Origin: JASFHF01 sp050123335
GTDB lineage: Bacteria; Pseudomonadota; Gammaproteobacteria; UBA12402
Assembly (NCBI GenBank): GCA_050123335.1
Contig: JASFHH010000049.1
Coordinates: forward strand, 1-12,815
Reading direction: 5' to 3'
Length of the DNA: 12,815 nt
Under the pieces are notes generated by a model. The model saw only the letters and a program-made list of their open reading frames with translations, was not told the DNA's origin and made no database searches. Shown here one piece after another: positions 1 through 5,987 of this stretch. Every line of letters starts with the position of its first letter. Position 1 is the stretch's first letter. The translations under genes and the position numbers were made by a program.

Positions 1-1270
1 GCAACTCACGCAAATGTTCTAATTCAGCATCAAGCTCATGTTCTTCTTTCGCTAATTCTTCAAATGCTTTCAGCATGCGTGCTTTTGGCGCAACATGTAC
101 ATGACCAAAATAACCGTCCACAATCAGCTTAGCATGTTCCAATTGCGCAACCGGTAAATCACCTGCTCCCATAACTGTAGGAATACCCATTGAACGTGCT
201 AAAATTGCCACATGTGCATTGCTAGATCCTTTAGCTGAAACTATACCAACCAATCGACCTTCCGGCACTTCAGCCAAATTAGATGCAGAAATCTCTTCGC
301 CAACTAAAACAGTTTTTGGCGGATATTCATATTCGCTTTGTTTTTCTGATTGCAACTGCGATAAAATACGTCTTCCTAAATCTTTTAGATCAGAAGCTCG
401 CTCCTGAAAATATTCATTATCCATATTTTCAAATTGCTTAATGTATTTTTTTATCACTCGTTTTACTGCGCTTTGCGCCCAATGCCCTTTTTTAATTTCT
501 TTAATCACATCCCGACCTAAACTATCACGATCAAGAATCCTTAAATATGCATCAAATAAATCTTTCTCTTCTTGCGGCAAACTCGCAGCCAATCTTTCTC
601 CTAAAATTTTTGTTTCTGCACGAACACTGGCTAAAGCTTCCTCAAAATATTTTATTTCTGCTGCAATATTTTCCGGCTCACGATCAATCACTGCATCTAA
701 ATCAGCGGGGACATAAACGACTACACCCTCACCAATTCCAACTCCAGGAACACTAGGCATGCCTTGCAATACTAATGAAGTTACTGATTTTTTTGTTTCA
801 ACATAAGGTTCAATCAAACGAGCTAATTGCATAGCAATCGTAATTAAAAAAGCTTCTTCTGCGGCATCATAACGGCGCGCTTCACGTTGCTGAACGGTCA
901 ACACCCCTAATAATTTACGTCGAAACTTAATTGGAACACCTAAATAGGCCCGATAAGGCTCTTCACCCATGGCGATTTGAAAAAATTTAGGGTGCCTGGT
1001 TGCATCATCTAAATTTAAAGGCTCTCCAAGTTCTGCAACTAAACCAGCCAAACTATTATCAAGGGGAAGGGTGGCTTTTTTTACCGTTTTCGGATCCAAA
1101 CCATCCGTTGCCATTAAAGTCAACGTGGATTGGTCCCGATTCATAAGAAATATAGAACATGCCTGAGTATTAATTTCTGCACGCACACGCGAGACAATGA
1201 TATTTAAAGCCTCATCAAGATCCTGAGCAGCACCAACTTCTTGTATTATTCGCCGCAATAACTTTAACAA
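1..1270 (-). CDS. ptsP: PtsP, phosphoenolpyruvate-protein phosphotransferase of the nitrogen PTS (partial)
   Basis: This is enzyme I-Ntr, a cytoplasmic enzyme that takes phosphate from PEP and passes it to the HPr-like protein NPr. The gene runs off the left edge, so about 423 N-terminal codons are present and the PEP-binding barrel is missing. Residues about 1-160 form a GAF sensor domain, beginning MLKLLRRIIQEVGAAQDL. From about residue 175 the enzyme I N-terminal domain follows, and the phospho-acceptor histidine lies in GSSNAHVAILARSMGIPTVMG at about residue 353 (near base 212). I read the frame at both ends and in the middle and saw no frameshift. The start is TTG (1268-1270): a strong AGGAGG sits 6 nt upstream, and the resulting MLKLLRR matches the family N terminus. 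It lies downstream of rppH on the same strand, the usual gammaproteobacterial order. Identification is firm; whether it shares a transcript with rppH is inferred. Confidence 0.93.
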   Translation of the reverse strand, partial: MLKLLRRIIQEVGAAQDLDEALNIIVSRVRAEINTQACSIFLMNRDQSTLTLMATDGLDPKTVKKATLPLDNSLAGLVAELGEPLNLDDATRHPKFFQIAMGEEPYRAYLGVPIKFRRKLLGVLTVQQREARRYDAAEEAFLITIAMQLARLIEPYVETKKSVTSLVLQGMPSVPGVGIGEGVVVYVPADLDAVIDREPENIAAEIKYFEEALASVRAETKILGERLAASLPQEEKDLFDAYLRILDRDSLGRDVIKEIKKGHWAQSAVKRVIKKYIKQFENMDNEYFQERASDLKDLGRRILSQLQSEKQSEYEYPPKTVLVGEEISASNLAEVPEGRLVGIVSAKGSSNAHVAILARSMGIPTVMGAGDLPVAQLEHAKLIVDGYFGHVHVAPKARMLKAFEELAKEEHELDAELEHLREL

Positions 1271-1276
1271 TTTTTC

Positions 1277-1282
1277 CCTCCT
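1277..1282 (-). promoter_or_regulatory. Ribosome binding site of ptsP, fixing a TTG start
   Basis: On the minus strand this reads AGGAGG, with 6 nt before TTG at 1268-1270. It is what decides the non-ATG start. Its upstream two bases belong to the arm of the inverted repeat at 1281-1403, so folding of that repeat in the mRNA would abut the Shine-Dalgarno sequence. Confidence 0.75.
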
Positions 1283-1403
1283 GGACTTACCTGAAAAGCG
1301 ATCTGCTTCGTTAAAAGCTCGCTCAAGCCGGTCATTTATTATTTATAAACTCCCGTCTTTCGCTCGCTTTTGTCTCGCATATCATCTTTTCAGGTAAGTC
1401 CAG
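1281..1403. repeat. 123-bp palindromic element between rppH and ptsP
   Basis: The ends are a perfect 18-bp inverted repeat: CTGGACTTACCTGAAAAG at 1281-1298 and its reverse complement at 1386-1403. Inside these, the arms stay imperfectly complementary for about another 20 bp each (for example AAAAGCTCGC against GCTCGCTTTT), leaving a central AT-rich loop around 1330-1355. No run of T follows the stem on the minus strand, so it does not look like an intrinsic terminator. The shape fits a small non-coding palindromic or MITE-like repeat inserted between the rppH stop and the ptsP ribosome binding site. Whether other copies exist in the genome cannot be seen here. Confidence 0.7.
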
Positions 1404-1414
1404 CCATCAATCAA

Positions 1415-1891
1415 TTATTCTGAAAACAATACCGTTGCAAATTCTTGTAAAACCCGGCGATAAACATTTCTCTTAAAAGAAATTACCCGCCGCAAAGGAT
1501 ACCAATAGCGAACCCATTTAAAACCATCAAATTCCGGTTTGTTAGTAGCATCAAAGCTCACCTTTTGATCATCACTTAGCAAACGCAACAAAAACCATCG
1601 CTGCCGCTGGCCCAAACAAACAGGTTCGGCAGTACGGCGCACCATATATTTTGGCAAACGATATTTAAACCAATCTTTACTCGCAGCCAAAATTTCGACA
1701 TCTTCTGACCGCAGACCCACTTCCTCATACAGTTCCCGAAACATCGCTTCTTCGGGTGTTTCTGCATTGTTCACACCACCCTGGGGGAATTGCCAACCAT
1801 TTTGGCCAATTCTCCGCGCAAAAAGCAGCCGATTACGGTCATTTGCTAAAATAATACCTATGCCTGTGCGAAAACCTTTTTTATCAATCAT
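1415..1891 (-). CDS. rppH: RppH, RNA 5' pyrophosphohydrolase (Nudix)
   Basis: RppH (NudH) removes pyrophosphate from the 5' triphosphate end of mRNAs, which opens the way for 5'-end-dependent RNase E decay in the cytoplasm. The 158-residue protein has the family's typical N terminus (MIDKKGFRTGIGIILAN) and a complete Nudix box at residues 38-60: G38, E44, then RELYEEVGL at 52-60 with the metal-binding glutamates E56 and E57. The preceding GWQFPQGG segment is characteristic of RppH rather than of other Nudix enzymes. Its length is close to that of the E. coli protein (176). It lies upstream of ptsP on the same strand, a conserved gammaproteobacterial pairing. The ATG at 1889-1891 has no strong Shine-Dalgarno sequence but matches the family start exactly. 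Confidence 0.95.
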   Translation of the reverse strand: MIDKKGFRTGIGIILANDRNRLLFARRIGQNGWQFPQGGVNNAETPEEAMFRELYEEVGLRSEDVEILAASKDWFKYRLPKYMVRRTAEPVCLGQRQRWFLLRLLSDDQKVSFDATNKPEFDGFKWVRYWYPLRRVISFKRNVYRRVLQEFATVLFSE

Positions 1892-1912
1892 TTTATTATT
1901 GTACTACATATC

Positions 1913-1941
1913 ATTATATTTGAAAAAGCTTCATTAAAACG
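1913..1941 (-). promoter_or_regulatory. Possible rppH promoter
   Basis: The minus strand carries a perfect TATAAT at 1918-1913, about 22 nt before the rppH ATG. The -35 region 17 nt further upstream (1936-1941, CGTTTT) is poor, so only the -10 is convincing. It overlaps the divergent rsmD promoter. Confidence 0.35.
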
Positions 1942-1948
1942 CTATTAT
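1920..1948 (+). promoter_or_regulatory. Sigma-70 type promoter of rsmD
   Basis: TTGAAA at 1920-1925 and TATTAT at 1943-1948 are separated by exactly 17 nt, a good sigma-70 promoter. Transcription would start near 1955, leaving a leader of about 25 nt before the rsmD ATG at 1981. The leader shows no clear Shine-Dalgarno sequence. It lies back to back with the possible rppH promoter. Confidence 0.6.
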
Positions 1949-1980
1949 AACATTACATCTGCCCACTTTTTAGACAAACT

Positions 1981-2688
1981 ATGCGGAAATCACCAACCTA
2001 CACATTACGTAATCAAGTTCGCATTATTGCAGGTATCTGGCGCGGCAGAAAACTATCTTTTCCTGATTTGAAAAATTTACGTCCTACACCTGATCGAGTG
2101 CGCGAAACTTTATTTAATTGGTTAGCACAAGTTATCGAAGGTACAAATTGCTTAGATTTATTTGCCGGCAGCGGTGCTTTAGGCTTTGAATCTTTATCCC
2201 GCGGCGCAGCTAAGGTGGTTTTTGTCGACTCTGAACCGGAAGTTATTGCAAACCTTCTCACCAATCAGAAAATGCTGCAAGCTGAAAATCTTGAAATCTA
2301 TCACATGAATGCGAAAGAATATATAGAAAAATTGTCATCCCGCGGCTTGACCGCGGGATCCAGAAAGCAACTAAACAGCCTGGATCCCGCGGTTCCTCCG
2401 GTCAACTGGCTAAGCCGCAGGACAGGCTCTAAACTGGGCCGTAGGATGACAACCGTCCCAAAACCCAAAGAACAGTTTGATATTGTCTTTCTCGACCCCC
2501 CATTTCAGCAACAAATGATTCCAAAATACTGCCAACTGCTTGCTAAAAATAATTTAATCAAATCAAACGGCTATGTTTACATTGAAACTAATACCGCCTT
2601 ATCCCCTGATGATTTACCACGCCATTGGCAAATCATCAAGCAGAAGCGGGCAGGGAAGGTGTGGTATTACTTATTACAAATCCTTTAA
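1981..2688 (+). CDS. rsmD: RsmD, 16S rRNA (guanine-966-N2)-methyltransferase, with in-frame repeat insertion
   Basis: RsmD uses S-adenosylmethionine to methylate G966 of 16S rRNA during 30S assembly. Family marks are the NQVRIIAGIWRGRKL start (residues 11-25), RPTPDRVRETLFNWL (34-48), the SAM-binding loop LDLFAGSGALGFE (58-70) and the catalytic DPPF motif in FDIVFLDPPF (166-175). The protein is 235 residues against about 198 in E. coli. The excess is a block of about 40 residues (119-158), placed between the strand after motif III and the DPPF motif, encoded by the palindromic element at 2332-2452. The element has no in-frame stop and keeps the frame, so the gene stays open. Removing it gives about 195 residues, the normal length. 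Identification is firm; whether the enzyme still works with the insert is not known. Confidence 0.93.
   Translation: MRKSPTYTLRNQVRIIAGIWRGRKLSFPDLKNLRPTPDRVRETLFNWLAQVIEGTNCLDLFAGSGALGFESLSRGAAKVVFVDSEPEVIANLLTNQKMLQAENLEIYHMNAKEYIEKLSSRGLTAGSRKQLNSLDPAVPPVNWLSRRTGSKLGRRMTTVPKPKEQFDIVFLDPPFQQQMIPKYCQLLAKNNLIKSNGYVYIETNTALSPDDLPRHWQIIKQKRAGKVWYYLLQIL
2332..2452. repeat. Palindromic repeat inserted in frame in rsmD
   Basis: The ends TTGTCATCC (2332-2340) and GGATGACAA (2444-2452) are perfect 9-bp inverted repeats. Inside lies a second, stronger hairpin: 14 bp at 2350-2363 (ACCGCGGGATCCAG) pairs with 2380-2393 around a 16-nt loop. There is also a small CCGCGG-CTTGA-CCGCGG palindrome at 2339-2356. 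The GC-rich GTCATCCCGCGG...GGATCCAG style resembles the dispersed palindromic repeats known in Rickettsiales and other intracellular bacteria, where Rickettsia palindromic elements insert in frame inside genes. Its base composition contrasts sharply with the AT-rich gene around it. About 117-120 bp were added, a multiple of three. Confidence 0.85.
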
Positions 2689-2689
2689 A

Positions 2690-2968
2690 TTACCAATAAT
2701 AACGATGATGATGTCTCCATCTCCAATGCCTGTGATGCCAACGCCAGTTTGCGCGATGCCAGCGACGCCATCTCCAATATCCAGGACCTGGACGGCAATG
2801 GCGCGGACCAAAACCAAAATGAAAACTGATTGACTCATGTACCCGGGTATGTGTGCGTGGACCTGAATGTGAATGCGCTAATGATGGAGCCGGTCCGCCT
2901 GCATAAGCGCTACCTGCCGCAATTAATAAAGCACCTGATGCTATTAATGTTAGAATGGTTTTTTTCAT
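2690..2968 (-). CDS. Small exported Trp/His/Arg-rich protein
   Basis: I recognise no family. The 92-residue product has a textbook signal peptide: MKK, a hydrophobic core (residues 4-19) and an AYA cleavage site before G24, so it should be exported to the periplasm or outside. The mature part is about 69 residues. Its first half is Gly/Ser/His/Pro rich. The last 32 residues contain eight Trp, nearly all separated by Arg or His (for example WRWRRWHR and HHRHWRWR), ending in YYW. There is one Cys. An AGGAG ribosome binding site lies 8 nt before the ATG (2977-2981), which supports translation. It converges on rsmD, with one base between the two stop codons. His-rich metal binding or a cationic membrane-active peptide are both possible readings of the composition; neither is shown. 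Confidence 0.72.
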   Translation of the reverse strand: MKKTILTLIASGALLIAAGSAYAGGPAPSLAHSHSGPRTHTRVHESISFHFGFGPRHCRPGPGYWRWRRWHRANWRWHHRHWRWRHHHRYYW

Positions 2969-3040
2969 TTTTTATACTCCTATAAAGTTATATCGTACAG
3001 GAAGTATAGAAAAGCAAAGTAACAAGACTATGTCTGTTAA

Positions 3041-3068
3041 GAAAAAAATTGTAACAACACTGTTACAA
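3041..3068 (-). terminator. Candidate intrinsic terminator of the ATPase gene
   Basis: On the minus strand TTGTAAC (3068-3062) and GTTACAA (3055-3049) form a 7-bp stem around a 6-nt loop, followed directly by a run of T (3048-3042). The TAA stop of the ATPase gene is part of the stem. The stem is AT-rich, so termination may be weak. Confidence 0.5.
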
Positions 3069-4196
3069 ATAAAAAAACTGCAAGGATGCTTTTAAGAGCG
3101 GATCAATAATCAAATATTTTCCAGACGTGCCTTTATACAAATAATCTTTTTGGCACAATATTGTTAGCGCTTTTATAACTGCTTGCCTAGAAATATTCAT
3201 TTTATGTAAAGCAGATCTAGGTACTACTGAATAAATTCGTCCATCTGCAATTAAAACCAATAATTTCTTTTGTGTCTCACTTAATGTTGTCAATTCTCTG
3301 GCAACTCTTGATTCCTCTTGCAATATATATTCTCCCCAAGCTTTCGTTACGTCTACTAAAGTGGGGGGCTTATTCAAACATTTCATCCATACCTTACGAC
3401 ATAAAGCATTCACATAATAAGGATGACATTCAGTTATAGATAAAATATGTCCTAATACAACATGATTTAATTCTTTATTCCAAGTCAACAGCGCAACTTT
3501 ATTAATATATTTAATATAATGTTCCTTTGCTATTCTGCCGAGATTAATACGATCACACAACATGTATAAAGGCCTAGATCTATCATCCACCATCTCAGAT
3601 AAAATATGCCTATTGCTTCCTGAAAATACAAATATAAGATTTTTACTTTCCTGAGCAATCGCACGTACAGCGCCTTCTATAGTTTTCGCGGTATCCAATA
3701 GCCCAATTTCTTGAAATTCATCAATAAAAAATACCGCTTTTTTCTTTTTTTTAATTAGTAGCTTTTCTAATGCTTGCAAAGCCTCAAAAATATTGGTTGC
3801 CGAATCTACTTCTTTATCTGGAGTTAATTCAACGCTAACCCCATCAGTTCCAATAATCCATTTTGTTTTCAATTTTTTAAAATAATTCTTTAATAAATTT
3901 ATTGCCTGAGTAGGTCCAGTAGTAATTTTTGTAATAAGTTTTTTAACTCCTGCAATAATTTTTTGCTCCACAACTTTAGCATCAATAGCTACAAATAAAT
4001 CAATTTTTTCGTAGATCATGTCTGCATCTTTTAATGCCTTTAATATCAAACTAGATTTTCCATATCTTCTAGGTGAAATGGCAATTGTATGCTGTCCGGT
4101 TGTAAAATTATTAATTAATTGTTCCTTTTCTTTCAAGCGGTTACAAAAAGATTTGCCCGTAGCTATTCCTAATGGGAAATACTTTACACCTAACAT
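3063..4196 (-). CDS. AAA-type ATPase with C-terminal winged helix (archaeal ATPase-like family)
   Basis: A 377-residue cytoplasmic P-loop ATPase of the STAND/archaeal-ATPase-like kind (resembling PF01637). Walker A is SPRRYGKSS at 41-49, the RRxGK[ST] variant typical of this family. Walker B is AVFFIDEF at 154-161. A sensor-like SGSN lies at 192-195, and ECHPYYVNALC (256-266) matches the family's conserved HPYY segment. Residues about 305-365 (SETQKKLLVLIADG to GKYLIIDP) look like a winged helix-turn-helix. Members are often mobile or defence-associated and their substrates are mostly unknown, so no function is assigned. The ATG at 4194-4196 has GAGGTG 6 nt upstream. The promoter is a perfect sigma-70 consensus inside a 15-bp repeat array, which suggests dedicated regulation, possibly by the protein's own winged helix (inference). 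Confidence 0.85.
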   Translation of the reverse strand: MLGVKYFPLGIATGKSFCNRLKEKEQLINNFTTGQHTIAISPRRYGKSSLILKALKDADMIYEKIDLFVAIDAKVVEQKIIAGVKKLITKITTGPTQAINLLKNYFKKLKTKWIIGTDGVSVELTPDKEVDSATNIFEALQALEKLLIKKKKKAVFFIDEFQEIGLLDTAKTIEGAVRAIAQESKNLIFVFSGSNRHILSEMVDDRSRPLYMLCDRINLGRIAKEHYIKYINKVALLTWNKELNHVVLGHILSITECHPYYVNALCRKVWMKCLNKPPTLVDVTKAWGEYILQEESRVARELTTLSETQKKLLVLIADGRIYSVVPRSALHKMNISRQAVIKALTILCQKDYLYKGTSGKYLIIDPLLKASLQFFYL

Positions 4197-4226
4197 TTGT
4201 TACACCTCATTTACTTTGCTTTTTGT

Positions 4227-4255
4227 ATTATAGTTGTCAACCAAAAGGTTGTCAA
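4227..4255 (-). promoter_or_regulatory. Perfect consensus sigma-70 promoter of the ATPase gene
   Basis: The minus strand reads TTGACA (4255-4250), a 17-nt spacer, then TATAAT (4232-4227): both hexamers and the spacing are exact. Transcription would start near 4220, giving a leader of about 24 nt that contains the GAGGTG ribosome binding site. The -35 hexamer and the whole spacer lie inside the repeat array at 4233-4300, so anything binding those repeats would cover the promoter. Confidence 0.8.
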
Positions 4256-4300
4256 CCTCTTGGTTGACAACCTTTTGGTTGACAACTGCTAAGTTGACAA
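4233..4300. repeat. Array of five 15-bp spaced GTTG(T/A)CAAC units forming a 25-bp perfect inverted repeat
   Basis: Five copies of the 9-bp near-palindrome GTTG(T/A)CAAC are centred at 4237, 4252, 4267, 4282 and 4297, exactly 15 bp apart. The first two have a central T, the next three a central A, and the last ends in T instead of C. Units 1-2 (4233-4257) and 3-4 (4262-4286) are perfect reverse complements over 25 bp around the 4-nt loop TCTT, so the transcript of either strand can form a long hairpin. The array fills the space between the ATPase promoter and the lipA stop codon. Regular spacing of palindromic half-operators suggests cooperative protein binding; the hairpin could also mark the lipA mRNA end. 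Confidence 0.85.
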
Positions 4301-4312
4301 TTTAACATAAGA

Positions 4313-5176
4313 TCAAATCTGCATTTCAGCATGATAAGAAGAACGAACCATTGGGCCGCTGGCAACCCGCTTAAATCCCATTTTTTTAGCAAGCCGTTTA
4401 AATTCTGCAAATTTTTCCGGAGTAACATAACGCTCAACTGGAACATGTTTATGACTTGGCTGCAGATATTGTCCGATAGTTAACATGTCGACTGCATGCG
4501 CACGCAAATCTTTTAACACTTCTAACACTTCTTCGTCTGTCTCACCAAGGCCAACCATTAAACCAGATTTGGTTGGAACATGCGGCAAAAGCTTTTTATG
4601 TTCACACAATAAATTTAATGACGACTGATAATCACAACTCGGCGTAATTGTTTTAAAAAGTCTTGGTACAGTTTCTAAATTGTGATTAAAAACGTCAGCA
4701 GGATTTTCTGATAAAATTTTTAAAGCTGTTTGCATACAGCCACGAAAATCCGGCGTTAAAATTTCAATTTTAGTTTCAGGATTTTTTTCGCGAATTGCTT
4801 TAATTGCCGCCGCATAATGCGCAGCGCCACCATCAACTAAATCATCACGATCAACTGAAGTAACTACTACGTACTTTAATTTCATTGCTGCAACGGTTTG
4901 CGCTAATCGCTCAGGTTCATTTGGATCTAACGGCTGTGGCTTGCCATGCATAACATTACAAAACTTGCAATTGCGCGTGCAAACATCTCCCATAATCATA
5001 AAAGTCGCTGTACCGCAACCATAACATTCTGCGCGATTAGGGCAGTTTGCTTCTTCGCACACTGTAACATGCTCACCTGCACGCAAAATTTTATTTACTT
5101 TTTTTCCTTTATTGCCCGCGGCTAGTTGCACGCGAATCCATTCGGGTTTACGTAGTGGTTTTTGTTTTTCTGTCAT
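4313..5176 (-). CDS. lipA: LipA, lipoyl synthase
   Basis: LipA is a radical SAM enzyme that inserts two sulfur atoms into octanoyl groups on the E2 and H proteins, making lipoyl cofactors. Counting from the ATG at 5174-5176 the product is 287 residues. It has the auxiliary cluster motif CEEANCPNRAEC (C-x4-C-x5-C, near residues 40-51), the radical SAM motif CTRNCKFC (C-x3-C-x2-C, near 67-74), and the C-terminal RSSYHAE whose first serine is the conserved RSSY ligand to the auxiliary cluster. An in-frame TTG four codons earlier (5186-5188) would add MRTF; I prefer the ATG, which has a weak GAG upstream. Either way the gene overlaps the end of lipB by 29 nt or more, so translation is likely coupled. 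It is somewhat shorter than E. coli LipA (321) because of a shorter N terminus. Confidence 0.96.
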   Translation of the reverse strand: MTEKQKPLRKPEWIRVQLAAGNKGKKVNKILRAGEHVTVCEEANCPNRAECYGCGTATFMIMGDVCTRNCKFCNVMHGKPQPLDPNEPERLAQTVAAMKLKYVVVTSVDRDDLVDGGAAHYAAAIKAIREKNPETKIEILTPDFRGCMQTALKILSENPADVFNHNLETVPRLFKTITPSCDYQSSLNLLCEHKKLLPHVPTKSGLMVGLGETDEEVLEVLKDLRAHAVDMLTIGQYLQPSHKHVPVERYVTPEKFAEFKRLAKKMGFKRVASGPMVRSSYHAEMQI

Positions 5177-5783
5177 AAATGTTCTCAACTAAATATTTAC
5201 TTATTTTATTTTCAACTTCAGAAATTCTTATATCATTAACAAAATCTTTTATCTGCGTCATCGCTAATTTTCGAAATCCACATGGATTAATCCGTGAAAA
5301 CGGCTCCAAATCCATATCAACATTTAACGCCAAACCATGATAACTACATCCACGTCTAACACGCAAACCGATCGAACAAATTTTAGCGTCTTTAACATAA
5401 ACTCCCGGAGCTCCATCACGAATTTCTGCTGCAATATTATAACCAGCCAATAATTGAATCGTTGTTTGTTCAAGAATTCCAACATACTGCTTAATCCCGA
5501 TTTTGGCACGACGCAAATCAATTAACGGATAAACCACCAATTGACCCGGCCCATGATAAGTAACTTGTCCACCGCGATCAGTCTGCACTACTGGAATATC
5601 ACCAGGATTTAACACATGCTCAGGACGCCCCGCCTGGCCTTGGGTAAACACCGGATCATGCTCAACCAGCCAAATTTCATCTGGTGTATTAGAGACACGA
5701 TTCTGGGTGAAATCCATCATCTGCTGCCAGATTGTCTGGTAATCACTTTGATCGATCTTTTTTATAAGGGCATCATCGTTCAT
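5148..5783 (-). CDS. lipB: LipB, octanoyl-[acyl carrier protein]:protein N-octanoyltransferase
   Basis: LipB moves the octanoyl group from acyl carrier protein to lipoyl domains, providing the substrate for LipA, which is encoded directly downstream and overlaps it. From the ATG at 5781-5783 (MNDDALIKKIDQ) the product is 211 residues, the usual size. Family marks are RGGQVTYHGPGQLVVYPLIDLRR, GAPGVYVKDAKICSIGLRVRRG (containing the conserved catalytic lysine) and the acyl-accepting cysteine in RINPCGF. An upstream in-frame TTG (5829-5831) would add 16 residues unlike the family, so I rejected it. No strong Shine-Dalgarno sequence precedes the ATG. The first 60 bp around the start are repeated, with 5 mismatches, at 6850-6909. 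Confidence 0.96.
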   Translation of the reverse strand: MNDDALIKKIDQSDYQTIWQQMMDFTQNRVSNTPDEIWLVEHDPVFTQGQAGRPEHVLNPGDIPVVQTDRGGQVTYHGPGQLVVYPLIDLRRAKIGIKQYVGILEQTTIQLLAGYNIAAEIRDGAPGVYVKDAKICSIGLRVRRGCSYHGLALNVDMDLEPFSRINPCGFRKLAMTQIKDFVNDIRISEVENKISKYLVENIYDRKTKTTT

Positions 5784-5820
5784 GGCAAGTAGTGTAACAA
5801 GAATGAACAGGTGATTACAA
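5761..5820. repeat. Direct repeat, original copy at the lipB start
   Basis: These 60 bp (first eight lipB codons plus upstream DNA) match 6850-6909 in the same orientation at 55 of 60 positions by my count. The match stops abruptly after GTGATTACAA on the right. On the left it begins within the lipB run CTTTTTTA (5757-5764), where the second copy switches into pdxT sequence. Confidence 0.9.
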
Positions 5821-5873
5821 CTACTTGGCAAAAAAACACCAAATTATCATCCAAAATCAAGCCTATAGGAGTA

Positions 5874-5903
5874 ATTATAAAAAAAACATCAAAATTTGTA
5901 CAA
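5874..5903 (-). promoter_or_regulatory. Possible lipB promoter
   Basis: The minus strand carries TTGTAC (5903-5898), an 18-nt T-rich spacer and a perfect TATAAT (5879-5874). This would give a leader of about 85 nt before the lipB ATG. The -35 overlaps a TTTGTACAAA palindrome (5895-5904) and abuts the PmrA-like box of the divergent gene. Confidence 0.4.
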
Positions 5904-5904
5904 A

Positions 5905-5921
5905 CTTAAGCTTTCCTTAAG
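5905..5921 (+). promoter_or_regulatory. Candidate PmrA box upstream of the 198-aa gene
   Basis: CTTAAG at 5905-5910, five bases, then CTTAAG at 5916-5921: a direct repeat with 11-bp periodicity that exactly fits the published PmrA (BasR) pattern YTTAAK-N5-YTTAAK. A TATATT -10-like hexamer follows at 5932-5937, 10 nt after the box, so the box sits where a -35 would be, as expected for an activator. No good -35 is otherwise present. In Legionella and Coxiella, PmrA sites of this kind control Dot/Icm genes and effectors. CTTAAG is itself palindromic, so the site also reads as an inverted repeat. Confidence 0.55.
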
Positions 5922-5987
5922 AAATATGTTCTATATTTAATAACAAAAATCTCCATTTGTAACTAAATAAACATCAAGGGGTAAATT

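Noticed and set aside
219..756. Three plus-strand open frames (219-407, 441-716, 547-756)
   Set aside because: They lie inside ptsP, whose minus-strand frame is continuous and clearly homologous; they have no ribosome binding sites of note.
2573..2833. Plus-strand 86-residue frame rich in Met, Pro and Ser across the rsmD end
   Set aside because: It overlaps both rsmD and the minus-strand exported protein; the latter has a signal peptide and an AGGAG site, while this frame has neither.
4233..4300. CRISPR-like array
   Set aside because: The units are only 9 bp with 6-bp intervals, and the orientation symmetry is wrong; there are no spacers of usable length and no cas genes.
4252..4446. Minus-strand frame reading the 15-bp array as a CQPKG-type pentapeptide repeat
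   Set aside because: It overlaps the lipA C terminus in another frame, and the repeat is explained better as palindromic DNA around a promoter.
5784..5831. Extended LipB start at the TTG 5829-5831
   Set aside because: The added residues (PSSCNHLFILVTLLA) do not match LipB N termini; MNDDALIKK does, and the TTG lacks a ribosome binding site.
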